From the NCBI RefSeq assembly GCF_015206995.1, contig NZ_JADEXR010000054.1, forward strand, positions 1 to 33,828: a DNA stretch of 33,828 bases, read 5' to 3'. The notes beneath the pieces are model-generated. The model did no database searches. It was not told the DNA's origin and worked only from the letters and a program-made list of their open reading frames with translations. Both the position numbers and the translations under genes were made by a program. Positions 1 to 8,856 of this stretch are shown here, piece by piece. Within the stretch, counting starts at the first letter, position 1. Each line of letters opens with the position of its first letter. Origin of the DNA: an aff. Roholtiella sp. LEGE 12411. Lineage in GTDB: Bacteria > Cyanobacteriota > Cyanobacteriia > Cyanobacteriales > Nostocaceae.

Positions 1-30
1 CCCATGCCCCATGCCCCATTCCCCATCCCC
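1..30. repeat. STRR-like short tandem repeat upstream of ureC
   Basis: The window opens in a degenerate tandem array of a CCCATGC-type heptamer, read as GGGCATG on the other strand. It ends 11 bases before the ureC start. Related arrays occur at 16219-16252, 32596-32650 and 33243-33282. Such short tandemly repeated repetitive sequences are well known between genes of heterocystous cyanobacteria. Its left end lies outside the window. Confidence 0.75.
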
Positions 31-41
31 TAAATAAAAAC

Positions 42-1763
42 ATGAGCTATCGAATGAAACGACGAGACTATGCGGCTATGTTTGGCCCGACTGTTGGCGA
101 TCGCGTCCGCCTCGCTGATACAGAATTGTTTATTGAAGTAGAAGAAGACCGCACCACTTACGGTGAAGAGGTTAAGTTCGGCGGGGGTAAGGTGATCCGA
201 GATGGTATGGGACAATCTCCCATCATTAATGGTGACGGCAATTATGCCGTAGATACGGTAATCACCAACGCCTTGATTCTTGACTGGTGGGGCATCGTTA
301 AAGCCGATATTGGCATTAAAAGCGGGAAAATTTTCAAAATTGGGAAAGCAGGCAATCCTAATATTCAAGACAACGTTGATATTATTATCGGCCCAGGCAC
401 GGAGGTTATAGCCGGAGAAGGTCGAATCGTCACAGCAGGAGCGATTGACACCCACATTCACTTTATTTGTCCCCAACAAATCGAAACCGCGATCGCTTCT
501 GGGACTACAACTATGATTGGTGGTGGTACAGGCCCGGCGGCTGGTACTACCGCCACCACTTGCACCCCTGGCCCTTGGCACATTCACCGCATGTTACAAG
601 CGGCTGATGCTTTTCCTATAAACATCGGTTTCTTGGGCAAAGGTAATAGCAGTTTACGTGATGGTTTAGTCCAACAAGTTGCTGCTGGAGTCATAGGTTT
701 GAAGCTGCATGAAGACTGGGGAACTACGCCAGAGGCTATTCGTACCTGTCTTAGCGTTGCTGATGAATATGACGTACAAGTTGCCATTCACACCGACACG
801 CTAAACGAAGCAGGATTTGTGGAAAAGACAATTGAGGCTTTTGAAGAACGTGTGATTCACACTTTCCACACCGAAGGTGCAGGTGGCGGTCATGCGCCTG
901 ATATTCTGAAAGTCTGTCAATACGACTATGTTTTACCTGCTTCTACGAATCCCACTCGTCCCTACACCATTAATACCCTAGCCGAACACAGAGATATGTT
1001 AATGGTGTGCCATCACCTCGATCCCAATATTGAGGAAGATGTCAAATTTGCCGACTCAAGAATTCGCCCACAAACGATCGCAGCTGAAGATATTTTGCAT
1101 GATTTGGGCGTAATTAGCATCATGTCTTCCGATTCCCAAGCAATGGGAAGGGTAGGGGAAGTCATTCTGCGGACTTGGCAAACTGCTCATAAGATGAAAG
1201 TCCAAAGAGGGCCGTTATCTCCTGAGAAGATTGTCCCAAATAATGATAACTTTAGAGCCAAGCGCTATATTGCCAAATACACTATTAATCCTGCGATCGC
1301 TCATGGAATTGCTAATTATGTCGGTTCCGTTGAAGAAGGAAAATTAGCTGATTTGTGTCTGTGGAAACCTGCCTTTTTTGGTGTGAAACCAGAGCTTGTC
1401 GTTAAAGGAGGAATGATTGTTTGGGCACAAATGGGCGACCCTAATGCCAGTATTCCTACCCCCGAACCCGTTTATATGCGTCCGATGTTTGGCGCTTTTG
1501 GTGGCGCAATTGGTGCTACTTCCATTACCTTTGTTTCTCAAGAAGCTTTGAATAAAGGTATACCTGAACAGCTGGGCTTAACCACTCGAACTGAAGCTGT
1601 TTCCCATACCCGTGACGTGAGGAAGAAAGATTTGAAACACAACGATGCTACACCACACATTGAAGTTAATCCAGAAACCTACGAAGTCAGAGCCGATGGG
1701 GAATTGTTAACTTGTGAACCTGCTGCTTATTTACCCATGGCCCAGCGTTACTTCTTGTTTTAA
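42..1763 (+). CDS. ureC: Urease subunit alpha (UreC)
   Basis: This is the catalytic subunit of the cytoplasmic nickel urease, which hydrolyses urea to ammonia and carbamate. The 573-residue length is normal for a three-subunit urease. All active-site residues are visible: nickel ligands H138 and H140 (DTHIHF), the lysine that becomes carbamylated K221 (GLKLHEDWG), H250, H276 (TFHTEG), D364 (SSDSQAMGR) and the catalytic-flap histidine H324 in CHHLDP. All are offset by four from the Klebsiella enzyme. The chosen ATG gives [20 protein letters not shown]; a second ATG at codon 5 is possible. No clear Shine-Dalgarno is seen, because the upstream bases are a tandem repeat followed by an A-rich stretch. 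ureB would be expected just left of the window. It converges on the glycosyltransferase gene with only 45 bases between stops. Confidence 0.98.
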   Translation: MSYRMKRRDYAAMFGPTVGDRVRLADTELFIEVEEDRTTYGEEVKFGGGKVIRDGMGQSPIINGDGNYAVDTVITNALILDWWGIVKADIGIKSGKIFKIGKAGNPNIQDNVDIIIGPGTEVIAGEGRIVTAGAIDTHIHFICPQQIETAIASGTTTMIGGGTGPAAGTTATTCTPGPWHIHRMLQAADAFPINIGFLGKGNSSLRDGLVQQVAAGVIGLKLHEDWGTTPEAIRTCLSVADEYDVQVAIHTDTLNEAGFVEKTIEAFEERVIHTFHTEGAGGGHAPDILKVCQYDYVLPASTNPTRPYTINTLAEHRDMLMVCHHLDPNIEEDVKFADSRIRPQTIAAEDILHDLGVISIMSSDSQAMGRVGEVILRTWQTAHKMKVQRGPLSPEKIVPNNDNFRAKRYIAKYTINPAIAHGIANYVGSVEEGKLADLCLWKPAFFGVKPELVVKGGMIVWAQMGDPNASIPTPEPVYMRPMFGAFGGAIGATSITFVSQEALNKGIPEQLGLTTRTEAVSHTRDVRKKDLKHNDATPHIEVNPETYEVRADGELLTCEPAAYLPMAQRYFLF

Positions 1764-1808
1764 CGTGTCGTTTCTATCAACTTGGCGAGATGCCGTTGGA
1801 ATTTACTT

Positions 1809-3014
1809 TTATTTGAGTGATCTACCTCGCCAAGTCCAACCCCAGCCAGTTTCAGTCTTAATAACCGAAACAATAGCAATGAAAGCAACCAATAAACCTC
1901 CCAACCAATGTAGCCACCAGTACTTTGGAGAACTGTACAATGCCTGGGAAGCTAGGGTTCGCAAATTGTACTGAAGGAGAATTGCGCTCAAAGCTAGACA
2001 AATTGCAAACAAGTCAAATGTTCCGCATCCAATCAAAAGACTTTTACCAAGCAAAATTACTAATCCTAGCCAGGGAATTGAGTAAATGCTTAACATCACC
2101 ACAGCTAAATACAACATTATCCAAAAATTCCGTTGAGCACCTGAGTACAAAACTTTAGTCCAACCTTCCCAGAGTGCTGCCCAAGAGCGATACATTCGTA
2201 ATGTAGCTAAATCTGCCCCTAGTACATATTGCAATTTTAAACCACTGTGTTTTATAAGTCGTGCTAGAGCAACATCTTCAGCAACCTTACTGGCTACTGC
2301 ACAATGTCCTCCTACTTGATTATAAGCTGAACGCCGAAACAGCATGAAAGGCCCTGCTGCAAACGCTGTCTTTGTATTAGGGTTTTTTACAACCGTAGAG
2401 TTAAAAGCAATCAGCATATTGATGAATATTAATGGCTGTACTAACCACTCTGCGAGAGAATCACAAACGAGTGCTGGTATACAGTTCAGGAAGTCAGTCT
2501 TTTCTATTTCTGCTTTATAAATAACGGTTTCAATTGCCCCTAGTTTCAATCGGACATCAGCATCAATAAAGAGTAAGTATTCTCCACAAGAGCGTTCAGC
2601 AGCCTGAGCGCAAGCCCAGTTTTTCCCTGTCCAAACTTGTTTTTCTGGTCGAGGTAGTCCAGATACAATTTTCAACCGTAAGTCACTAAGATTTTGCTGA
2701 AGTCGTTTCAATATTGTTAGAGTTTCATCAGTTGATTGATCGTCTACTACCCAGACTTCAAGGTTATCATCTGACAAGTCAGTACTGTTTAAAACAGACA
2801 TGACACATTCTTGAATATTATCTGCTTCGTTATAAGCAGGAATAATCACTGAAACTGTTGGTAATCTAAAATTAAGAGCATCTATAAGTATTACGTCCTT
2901 TGATGGACTTAGTTGCATATCAGCGATCGCACGTCGTAAAAAAACTAAGTAGGTAGTCAGTCCAATTAGAGAAAGACAAAGAAATAAAACAAGTAAAATC
3001 ACAGTTTCACTCAC
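1809..3014 (-). CDS. Membrane-bound family 2 glycosyltransferase
   Basis: A 401-residue GT2 enzyme that should transfer a sugar from a nucleotide donor at the cytoplasmic membrane face; the acceptor is unknown. An N-terminal membrane segment (about 4-26) is followed by the GT-A core: VSVIIPAYNEADN (55-67), VVDDQSTD (89-96), the metal-binding DAD at 151-153 and an ED pair at 246-247. Hydrophobic segments lie at about 298-345 and 370-388, and the end reads GWGWTWRGR. The PEKQVWTGKNWACAQ stretch recalls HpnB/CruC-like glycosyltransferases of hopanoid or carotenoid pathways, so a lipid acceptor is plausible but inferred. The start is GTG at 3012-3014 and overlaps the NACHT stop codon by eight bases (GTGAGTGA), which implies translational coupling to a gene of apparently unrelated function. 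Confidence 0.85.
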   Translation of the reverse strand: MSETVILLVLFLCLSLIGLTTYLVFLRRAIADMQLSPSKDVILIDALNFRLPTVSVIIPAYNEADNIQECVMSVLNSTDLSDDNLEVWVVDDQSTDETLTILKRLQQNLSDLRLKIVSGLPRPEKQVWTGKNWACAQAAERSCGEYLLFIDADVRLKLGAIETVIYKAEIEKTDFLNCIPALVCDSLAEWLVQPLIFINMLIAFNSTVVKNPNTKTAFAAGPFMLFRRSAYNQVGGHCAVASKVAEDVALARLIKHSGLKLQYVLGADLATLRMYRSWAALWEGWTKVLYSGAQRNFWIMLYLAVVMLSIYSIPWLGLVILLGKSLLIGCGTFDLFAICLALSAILLQYNLRTLASQALYSSPKYWWLHWLGGLLVAFIAIVSVIKTETGWGWTWRGRSLK

Positions 3015-5694
3015 TTGCTGACTGATCAGCGTCAGGCATTAGGGCAAAATGCTCTAGTATCAGTCTGTGGATAAAAATGTAGCTACCATTGACTTTTCGC
3101 AAAAGAATACGTTCAGTTGCATAATCGAGAAAACGAGCGTAGTTCCAAGGAATATTGTCACTCCTGTGAAGAATAACACGCAAAACAAAATGTTTAATGC
3201 AGACCAAACCTGAATTGTCCCCACCAACTAGACCATTAAGTAACCCAATTATGGAGCCAACTACTAGTGCAAAAACTACTCCATCAGCAAAAGGATCATT
3301 TCCATAATGAACCCACCAAATTATGTCTGGATATATATGAGCCAAAATCCATACCACCACACTAATAAACGCACCAATCAATCCACCAATCGTTATTAAA
3401 TTGAGAGAATTTATTACTGAGTTCCAAATTCCTTCGTTAGGAATTTTCTTATCTTTCTCTACAAAATCTTTTTTTTCTACTCCTAACACCAAACCGACCC
3501 ATAACCCAACAAACAAACCTAACATTTGTAAACCAAAGAAGATTTTAATAATATTTTTTAGATTGAATCTTTCAGTATAAAGCAATTTGGCAGTTTGATC
3601 TAAAAAATTATTAAACCAAACATTGTTTATTGTAAAACTTTGATTAGTAATAAACGTAATTATCATTCCAATAATTAGTAATATAATACCAGAAAACATT
3701 CCGCAGACCATTCCAATTATAAACTTATTTTTTGCTTCTGAGAATGACAGAACTCTACTATCTGTTGGCTTTATATTTTCAATATCTGTACGCGAGCTTA
3801 TGAACAAAACAATGAATAAAAAAAGTGGAGTTTCTAGAATAGGGGTTATTGTGGTTTCTGAAAATAGGGAACTTGTTAAATACAGGCTTGCTATACATAT
3901 AAACAGTTCAAATATTAATATTAAACCAAAGCTTAGTTTTAAGTTTAAAGCTTCTACTTCTGAACTCAAGTCTGTCAATAGCTGAGATACCACTTCTGAA
4001 TTGTGTCGTGTAAATATATCAGATATTTTTCTAAATCTTCTACCGAATATGCTACTAAAATCTATAACGTATATACGATGTTTCCATTTATTTATCACTC
4101 CAAAATTGAATTGTGTGAATAGCTCAGTTATAACTCCAGATATCAATCCAGCTACTGCTCCCATGCACATGTAAAGAAGTGAAGAATTTATTGGTTGAGG
4201 ACTATAATTGAATAAACTAGCAATTAGCCCACCAGACAACCCAGACAGTGAGCGCACAATTAGCATGACTGCAAAATGGTATATTCTCCGTTGATAATCT
4301 GTTTGGAACCAGCTTGGCTGCATATCCTCGATTGAAAAGACTGTTTGAGAGTTCTCTTCCATTCTTTTCGCTAACCAAATTAACCAATGTTTTGCTTTTG
4401 CTTTCTCTTTTTCATGCTCCGTATCATTTTTTTTAGTTCTACGTCTGAGGAACATCCGTTCAATATAAGCATTAAACAGGCGTTGGCGTAGTTCTTGTTG
4501 GTTAGCCAATGCTTGTCGCGGTTCTGGAGTCAGCTCATCACTACTCCTCTGAGGGAAAAGATTTATCAAACCTTTTAAGAAGTTAAAACCGACAGTAATC
4601 GGATTTGGGGATAATGTTGTTTCCTTGGGCGCAAGTGTTACATCAGGCAATGACTTGTAAACTAGGATGATGATATTCAGCCATAGCGGCGATTCAGCTA
4701 ACTTTCGTAGATCAGTATTCTTTCTCAAGGCTTCGCGAACTGTTGCCAACTTCTGACTATCAAGATTATCAAGATAATTATGAATGTCTTCTTGTGTCAG
4801 TGGTAGCAAGCGTATGGCAGCAGAGAAGCGTAAACGGCGATTGAGATCTTCATATTCCCTTATCCGGCTACACACTACTATATTTGTGTGTTTGTGTTTC
4901 TTCCTAAATCGATTTAATGCCTCAACGCAGTCAATTCGGATATCTTCCCTTATCTCATCTAACCCATCCAGCAATAGCAGTAGTTTATCCTTGCTTATCC
5001 AGCGTTCGCCAATTTCTCTGGGAACATCGTATTCATTGTTCAGTTCTTCAATTAGCCATTTGTTAAGAGTTTGCCTTTGCCTTTTCCAAGAAGATAAGTT
5101 TAATACTACTGGCATCGGTAGTCTGACATCTTCTTTAGCAGGCTCAATCAATTCACGGGCAAGTTGCAGCAGAGTTATAGTTTTGCCTGATCCCGGATCT
5201 CCTAAAATCAGGAGGCTACAATCAAAACCCAAACTCTCAAATTTGTCAATTACTCTCGTACCTGATGGCAGGGTTTGCCGGACTTGTTCAGGGGTTTCCC
5301 AAGTCCAGTTCGCAGGGGTATCCACAGCGTCAGGTCTTTGTTGTAGTCCCAGTTCAATTAGTACCTCATCTTGCAAGGATTTCTTCAATACGTCATCAAT
5401 CCAGCTATTCTTTACCTTGTCGAGAAAATTTTTGCGATCGCGCTCCTCTTGCTTATCCCCACTTACAGCACTTTCCTGCCTCCAAGGCAACATATTCCCA
5501 GAAAAAAAGTTAACCACAAGGTTAACCACAATGATGTTGTCAGACAATTTTTTAATTATTTGAATCTGGGTATTATCGTTTCCCTGAATACCCTGCTGCC
5601 CACCATCTAATTTTGACGTTTCACTCGATTGCCGAATACCTGAATTAGGTGTTGATGGTTCATTGGAATCAGAGTCGGGAGGCGGCTGGTTCAT
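3007..5694 (-). CDS. Membrane NACHT-domain NTPase (bacterial NLR-like)
   Basis: An 895-residue STAND-class NTPase. Residues 1-50 are polar and hold a Gly/Gln/Asn motif, GGQQGIQGNDNTQIQ (31-45). The NACHT domain has Walker A GDPGSGKT (165-172), Walker B LLLLLDGLDEI (238-248) and a sensor-1-like NIVVCSR (271-277). After a helical region come about eight hydrophobic segments (roughly 472-492, 503-523, 583-605, 620-633, 655-681, 712-738, 762-785, 803-822). The tail NYARFLDYATERILL...IFIHRLILEH (849-880) is a C-terminal block I recall from cyanobacterial membrane NACHT proteins. No leucine-rich, WD or TPR repeats are visible, so the sensor is unknown. Bacterial NACHT proteins include antiphage factors; a defence or cell-death role here is inferred. 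It lies 96 bases after a small gene carrying the same N-terminal motif and overlaps the GT2 gene downstream. Confidence 0.9.
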   Translation of the reverse strand: MNQPPPDSDSNEPSTPNSGIRQSSETSKLDGGQQGIQGNDNTQIQIIKKLSDNIIVVNLVVNFFSGNMLPWRQESAVSGDKQEERDRKNFLDKVKNSWIDDVLKKSLQDEVLIELGLQQRPDAVDTPANWTWETPEQVRQTLPSGTRVIDKFESLGFDCSLLILGDPGSGKTITLLQLARELIEPAKEDVRLPMPVVLNLSSWKRQRQTLNKWLIEELNNEYDVPREIGERWISKDKLLLLLDGLDEIREDIRIDCVEALNRFRKKHKHTNIVVCSRIREYEDLNRRLRFSAAIRLLPLTQEDIHNYLDNLDSQKLATVREALRKNTDLRKLAESPLWLNIIILVYKSLPDVTLAPKETTLSPNPITVGFNFLKGLINLFPQRSSDELTPEPRQALANQQELRQRLFNAYIERMFLRRRTKKNDTEHEKEKAKAKHWLIWLAKRMEENSQTVFSIEDMQPSWFQTDYQRRIYHFAVMLIVRSLSGLSGGLIASLFNYSPQPINSSLLYMCMGAVAGLISGVITELFTQFNFGVINKWKHRIYVIDFSSIFGRRFRKISDIFTRHNSEVVSQLLTDLSSEVEALNLKLSFGLILIFELFICIASLYLTSSLFSETTITPILETPLFLFIVLFISSRTDIENIKPTDSRVLSFSEAKNKFIIGMVCGMFSGIILLIIGMIITFITNQSFTINNVWFNNFLDQTAKLLYTERFNLKNIIKIFFGLQMLGLFVGLWVGLVLGVEKKDFVEKDKKIPNEGIWNSVINSLNLITIGGLIGAFISVVVWILAHIYPDIIWWVHYGNDPFADGVVFALVVGSIIGLLNGLVGGDNSGLVCIKHFVLRVILHRSDNIPWNYARFLDYATERILLRKVNGSYIFIHRLILEHFALMPDADQSASE

Positions 5695-5790
5695 TGGCTT
5701 GCCTTACTAGTAGAATCCAAACAAGTTTTTAGCCATACCTATATTATTAGGTGTTGTAGTGCATGGAGACATATAAACCTAGACAGCCAT

Positions 5791-6234
5791 TTACTTTAAC
5801 AGGATGCCCAAAAGAGAACCTGCTATTGCTTGACCCAACCAGTCAGTCACTTTCAACAAGATAGGCTTTACTTTTTCCCAAAGAGTTTTGCCTTCACCTT
5901 CGTTTTGACTGACATCATTTAAGGTTTCAGCCACGCCTTCTAAGTTGGTTGCAACTAGTTGTTTTTTTGGTTCTGCTTTTTCAGTTGCCTTTTTTGCTGC
6001 ACTAAGATACGCGATCGCTTCTTTTTGGGTATCTGGTGGTAGTTTTGCACTACGAATCATGTCTTCAATCTCTGCAAGCATCTGGATGACTTGTTGCTGG
6101 GTTAATTGTTGACCAGCAGGTGCATCTGCTTGACTTGTCATTTTCTGTGAGTTATTATTACCTATCACAGCTTGTTGACCGCCACCCATTGAACCAGTAT
6201 TAGATTGTGAAATTCCACCTGGATTGTGAGTCAT
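5791..6234 (-). CDS. Small protein with amyloid-like Gly/Asn/Gln motif, NACHT partner
   Basis: A 147-residue protein I cannot assign to a named family. The ATG at 6232-6234 is preferred because an AAGAG sequence precedes it; an in-frame TTG 42 bases upstream would add 14 residues. The N-terminus is Gly/Ser/Asn/Gln-rich and contains GGGQQAVIGNNNSQ (17-30), matching GGQQGIQGNDNTQ of the NACHT protein at 8 of 13 positions. The middle (about 44-95) looks like charged amphipathic helices (QQVIQMLAEIEDMI, QKEAIAYLSAAKKA). The last 30 residues, LWEKVKPILLKVTDWLGQA then IAGSLLGILLK, form a hydrophobic or amphipathic helix that could insert in membranes. It is the first gene of the minus-strand set with the NACHT NTPase and GT2. 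A role as effector or adaptor of the NACHT protein is inferred from the shared motif and gene order only. Confidence 0.8.
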   Translation of the reverse strand: MTHNPGGISQSNTGSMGGGQQAVIGNNNSQKMTSQADAPAGQQLTQQQVIQMLAEIEDMIRSAKLPPDTQKEAIAYLSAAKKATEKAEPKKQLVATNLEGVAETLNDVSQNEGEGKTLWEKVKPILLKVTDWLGQAIAGSLLGILLK

Positions 6235-6412
6235 AAAACTTATCTCTTCAGCTTTTCTTATAAAGATTTTAGCCAAATTTCATTATTTTATGTACTTTGA
6301 TGATTTAAGGGTGCGATCGCCTGAAGATGCGGATATGCGTCACGGTCGCAAAAGGAGTAGTTCACGATTATTGTCTAAATAAATACCCAAAAATTCCAAA
6401 TCCAAAATCAAT

Positions 6413-7090
6413 ATGACAACTGCATCTTACATTTTTCTGGCTGGAGCAAGTCGCGGTGTTGGTAGAGAAATTGCCAATTATTTAACAGCACAATCACTAA
6501 AGGTAAAAGCATTACTGAGAAAAGAAGCCACTGCTGCTGAACTTGAAGCAATAGGTGTGCAGGTAGTTCTGGGAGATGCCTTGAATGTTAGTGATGTAGA
6601 ACGTGCAATACTAACAGATGAACCTATCCACGCAGTTATCAGTACACTTGGTGGCTTGCCTACAGATGTTGAAAGACCAGATTACTCTGGGAATAAAAAT
6701 CTGATCGATGCGGCTGTTAAAGCTGGAATCAAGAAGTTTATTCTTGTGTCTTCTATTGGCACTGGTAATAGTGCCGTTGCTGTGCCTCCCCAAGTTTTGC
6801 AAACATTGGGCCCTGTTTTAGCCGAGAAAGACAAAGCTGAACAACATTTAATTGCTAGTGGACTAACCTACACAATCATTCGTCCTGGCGGACTAAAATC
6901 TGATCCAGCAACCGGTAATGGCATTTTAAGTGAAGATCCACGCATTGTTGGCACTATTAATCGTGCAGATGTCGCACAGTTGGTTTGTCGGTGTTTAAAT
7001 TCTGATCGTGCTAACAATAAAGTTTTGTCAGCAGTGGATCGAAATATGATGTTTGCTCAACTAGAGCTTCCAGAATTTAGCTTGGATTAA
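6413..7090 (+). CDS. NAD(P)-binding SDR/NmrA-like oxidoreductase
   Basis: A 225-residue protein with one Rossmann domain of the atypical (NAD(P)H-binding, NmrA-like) short-chain dehydrogenase group. It starts MTTASYIFLAGASRGVGREI, with the glycine-rich dinucleotide loop at about residues 11-17. VVLGDALNVSDVERA and VISTLGG follow the usual order of the fold, and IKKFILVSSIGTGNS carries the serine strand; the later YTIIRPGGL is typical of complex I NDUFA9-like and NmrA-like members. A classical YxxxK catalytic pair is not evident, so it may act as a reductase on an unknown substrate or as a redox-sensing or assembly protein. It stands alone on the plus strand, followed directly by a small inverted-repeat element. 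Start ATG; no strong ribosome binding site is seen. Confidence 0.85.
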   Translation: MTTASYIFLAGASRGVGREIANYLTAQSLKVKALLRKEATAAELEAIGVQVVLGDALNVSDVERAILTDEPIHAVISTLGGLPTDVERPDYSGNKNLIDAAVKAGIKKFILVSSIGTGNSAVAVPPQVLQTLGPVLAEKDKAEQHLIASGLTYTIIRPGGLKSDPATGNGILSEDPRIVGTINRADVAQLVCRCLNSDRANNKVLSAVDRNMMFAQLELPEFSLD

Positions 7091-7098
7091 TTATAAGC

Positions 7099-7216
7099 AG
7101 GACTTACGCACAGGTAACGGAAAATCGTAGACGCATTCGCGCAGCGGCGACCACAGGAGAAGCAACTGGCGCGATACGGAGGAATAAGAGTTTCAGAGAG
7201 TTCTTGCGTAAGTCCT
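7099..7216. repeat. Small inverted-repeat element (MITE-like), copy 1
   Basis: A 118-bp element is bounded by perfect 12-bp inverted repeats, AGGACTTACGCA (7099-7110) and TGCGTAAGTCCT (7205-7216). No gene lies inside. Nearly the same ends bound a second element at 27631-27826. This suggests a non-autonomous mobile repeat. It lies between the SDR gene and the convergent DUF3611 gene. Confidence 0.75.
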
Positions 7217-7219
7217 AAT

Positions 7220-7789
7220 CTAGTGTTGATGCACTCGCTCCAGCAACCACAGCGAAGTAACAGTACCCACAAAGTGAGCAGCAATCCCATTGATATTGGC
7301 CAACACTACAAAAACATCAAGTGCTCGAATAATCTTGTAAGGGTCAGTAATTGCCACTCCTGGAGGTTGGGATATAGATTTTGCCACTAGTACAGCCACA
7401 GTTGCTCCCGCACCCAAGATGGTTAATAATATCCCCACCAAACCTAAAAATACTCCCAGGCGAATGACTCCGACAGTATCCGCCTTACTAGGATGCAGAG
7501 CTGGGTTAGGATTTTCTAGACTTTTGCCTATACGGGTGTAACGAAAATCCCAATACATACTGAATAACAACACTACAACTCCGCATACAGCCCAAAATAT
7601 GCCAACCCCAAGACCGGCATTTGGCTGCTGAGTAAAACCACGCCCAGTATAAGCAAATAACAAAGCTAAGGCAGAAACCGCTGCAAGTCCCAATTGTACC
7701 CAAAAGGTAAGCCAGCCTGTAAAACGTACAGTATTTCCAATTGAGCGAGTTTCTGGTGCTAGCGATCGCCCTTCTGATTCGGTTTGCAT
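7220..7789 (-). CDS. DUF3611 family membrane protein
   Basis: A 189-residue integral membrane protein that matches the DUF3611 family, found in cyanobacteria and plastid-bearing organisms; no biochemical function is established. After a polar N-terminus (MQTESEGRSLAPETRSIGN) there are four clear hydrophobic segments at about 27-47, 62-82, 110-137 and 155-183. Family-like blocks include RFTGWLTFWVQLGLAAVSALALL (split here by position 22-44) and ALDVFVVLANINGIAAHFVGT near the C-terminus. The ATG at 7787-7789 agrees with the family start. The gene converges on the SDR gene and its stop sits four bases from the end of the 118-bp inverted-repeat element. The upstream 294 bases to the divergent TspO gene hold no recognisable gene. 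Confidence 0.82.
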   Translation of the reverse strand: MQTESEGRSLAPETRSIGNTVRFTGWLTFWVQLGLAAVSALALLFAYTGRGFTQQPNAGLGVGIFWAVCGVVVLLFSMYWDFRYTRIGKSLENPNPALHPSKADTVGVIRLGVFLGLVGILLTILGAGATVAVLVAKSISQPPGVAITDPYKIIRALDVFVVLANINGIAAHFVGTVTSLWLLERVHQH

Positions 7790-8084
7790 CTTTAAATTCC
7801 ATTAAGCCTAATTGGCATATCTCCCAATCTCTAACAATATTTACACGATTAACTTTATATCCCTACCCGCAGACATAATCACCTCAAAATCTTGGGGAAT
7901 AAAATTTCAACATTTTTAATTTTTAATTTGTAATGGAAGCGTAGCGACTGACTTCTGAAATACTTCTAAATAATAGAAACTTCTCAAACTCAGGGATGAT
8001 AAGCAATCAGCAACTAAATTGACAAAATTGCACAATAAAGCATGATATTTAAGCGATAAGCAGCGATAGCGAAGGATAAGGGGC

Positions 8085-8558
8085 ATGATTAAATCTTGGA
8101 TGGTAATTGGGGGCGTGGCTTTTTTAGTTGCTCTAGTGGCTAACTTTATTACACCAGGCGATCGCCAATGGTTCAAGCGCTTACAACGGCCCAGATGGCT
8201 AACTTTTGAGGGAGCGATTCCAATTATTTGGACTGTAATTTTTATTTGTGGTGCTTGGTCAGCTTATATTGTCTGGGAAAACGACCCAGGAAGCACCACA
8301 ACTTGGTTAATGATGGGTTTATACCTGCTTCTAGAAATGGTGACTATTGCCTATACGCCTGTAATGTTTCGGCTTCGCAGTCTAAAAGTGGGGACAATTA
8401 TTGGTGGCACAGGATTTATCATCAGTGTTTTGTTAATACTTGCAGTCTTGACTATTTCTGGATGGGCTGCACTGTTACTAATTCCTTATTTGTTGTGGAG
8501 TCCCATTGGTACTTATACCACTTGGCAGATGGCTAGTCTCAATCCTCAAGATATTTAG
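8085..8558 (+). CDS. TspO/MBR-family tryptophan-rich membrane protein
   Basis: A 157-residue protein with five predicted membrane helices, the architecture of the TspO/mitochondrial benzodiazepine receptor family. These proteins bind tetrapyrroles and, in bacteria, tune stress and pigment responses. Family marks are the WFKRLQRPRWLTFEGAIPIIWT block (29-50), which is the W-x-L-x-RP-x-W loop after helix 1, and the last-helix block LLIPYLLWSPIGTYTTWQMA (131-150) containing the Pro-Tyr-Leu-Trp sequence. The start ATG follows an AAGGATAAGGGGC ribosome-binding stretch. It stands alone, and a heptameric GTCAAGG repeat follows the stop. A porphyrin-binding role in a cyanobacterium is plausible but inferred from the family. 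Confidence 0.85.
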   Translation: MIKSWMVIGGVAFLVALVANFITPGDRQWFKRLQRPRWLTFEGAIPIIWTVIFICGAWSAYIVWENDPGSTTTWLMMGLYLLLEMVTIAYTPVMFRLRSLKVGTIIGGTGFIISVLLILAVLTISGWAALLLIPYLLWSPIGTYTTWQMASLNPQDI

Positions 8559-8569
8559 AGGACATAGGA

Positions 8570-8606
8570 GTCAAAGGTCAAAGGTCAAGGGTCAAGGGTC
8601 AAGGGT
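8570..8606. repeat. GTCAAGG heptamer tandem repeat
   Basis: About five head-to-tail copies of GTCAAAG/GTCAAGG follow the TspO stop codon. The same heptamer recurs inside the inverted-repeat element at 27631-27826. It is an STRR-type intergenic repeat; nothing else is seen between here and the Uma2 gene except a GGGAACA-type run near 8803-8835. Confidence 0.75.
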
Positions 8607-8856
8607 GAATGGCACTAAGAAAAGCTCTAAGCTATGTAGAATAAGGGCTACAGCTTTAATGCCCACTCTCGCAGTCTACGCCAGATGTTATAAGCTATCG
8701 TGCTTATAACTTGCACTTTTTATGGTGTATAACCCTTATTGCAACGATAATATTCGGGAAAATTAAAGATGCGACAGCTTAAATTAAATAGCATTGCGTA
8801 AAAGGGAACAGGGAACGGGGAATAGGGAACATGGAGAACTTGTTTTAGCTATTTCT

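Noticed and set aside
4784-5563. 259-codon plus-strand open frame inside the NACHT gene
   Set aside because: It is fully antisense to the NTPase domain, is Ser/Arg-rich and resembles no protein; it is a shadow of the coding strand.
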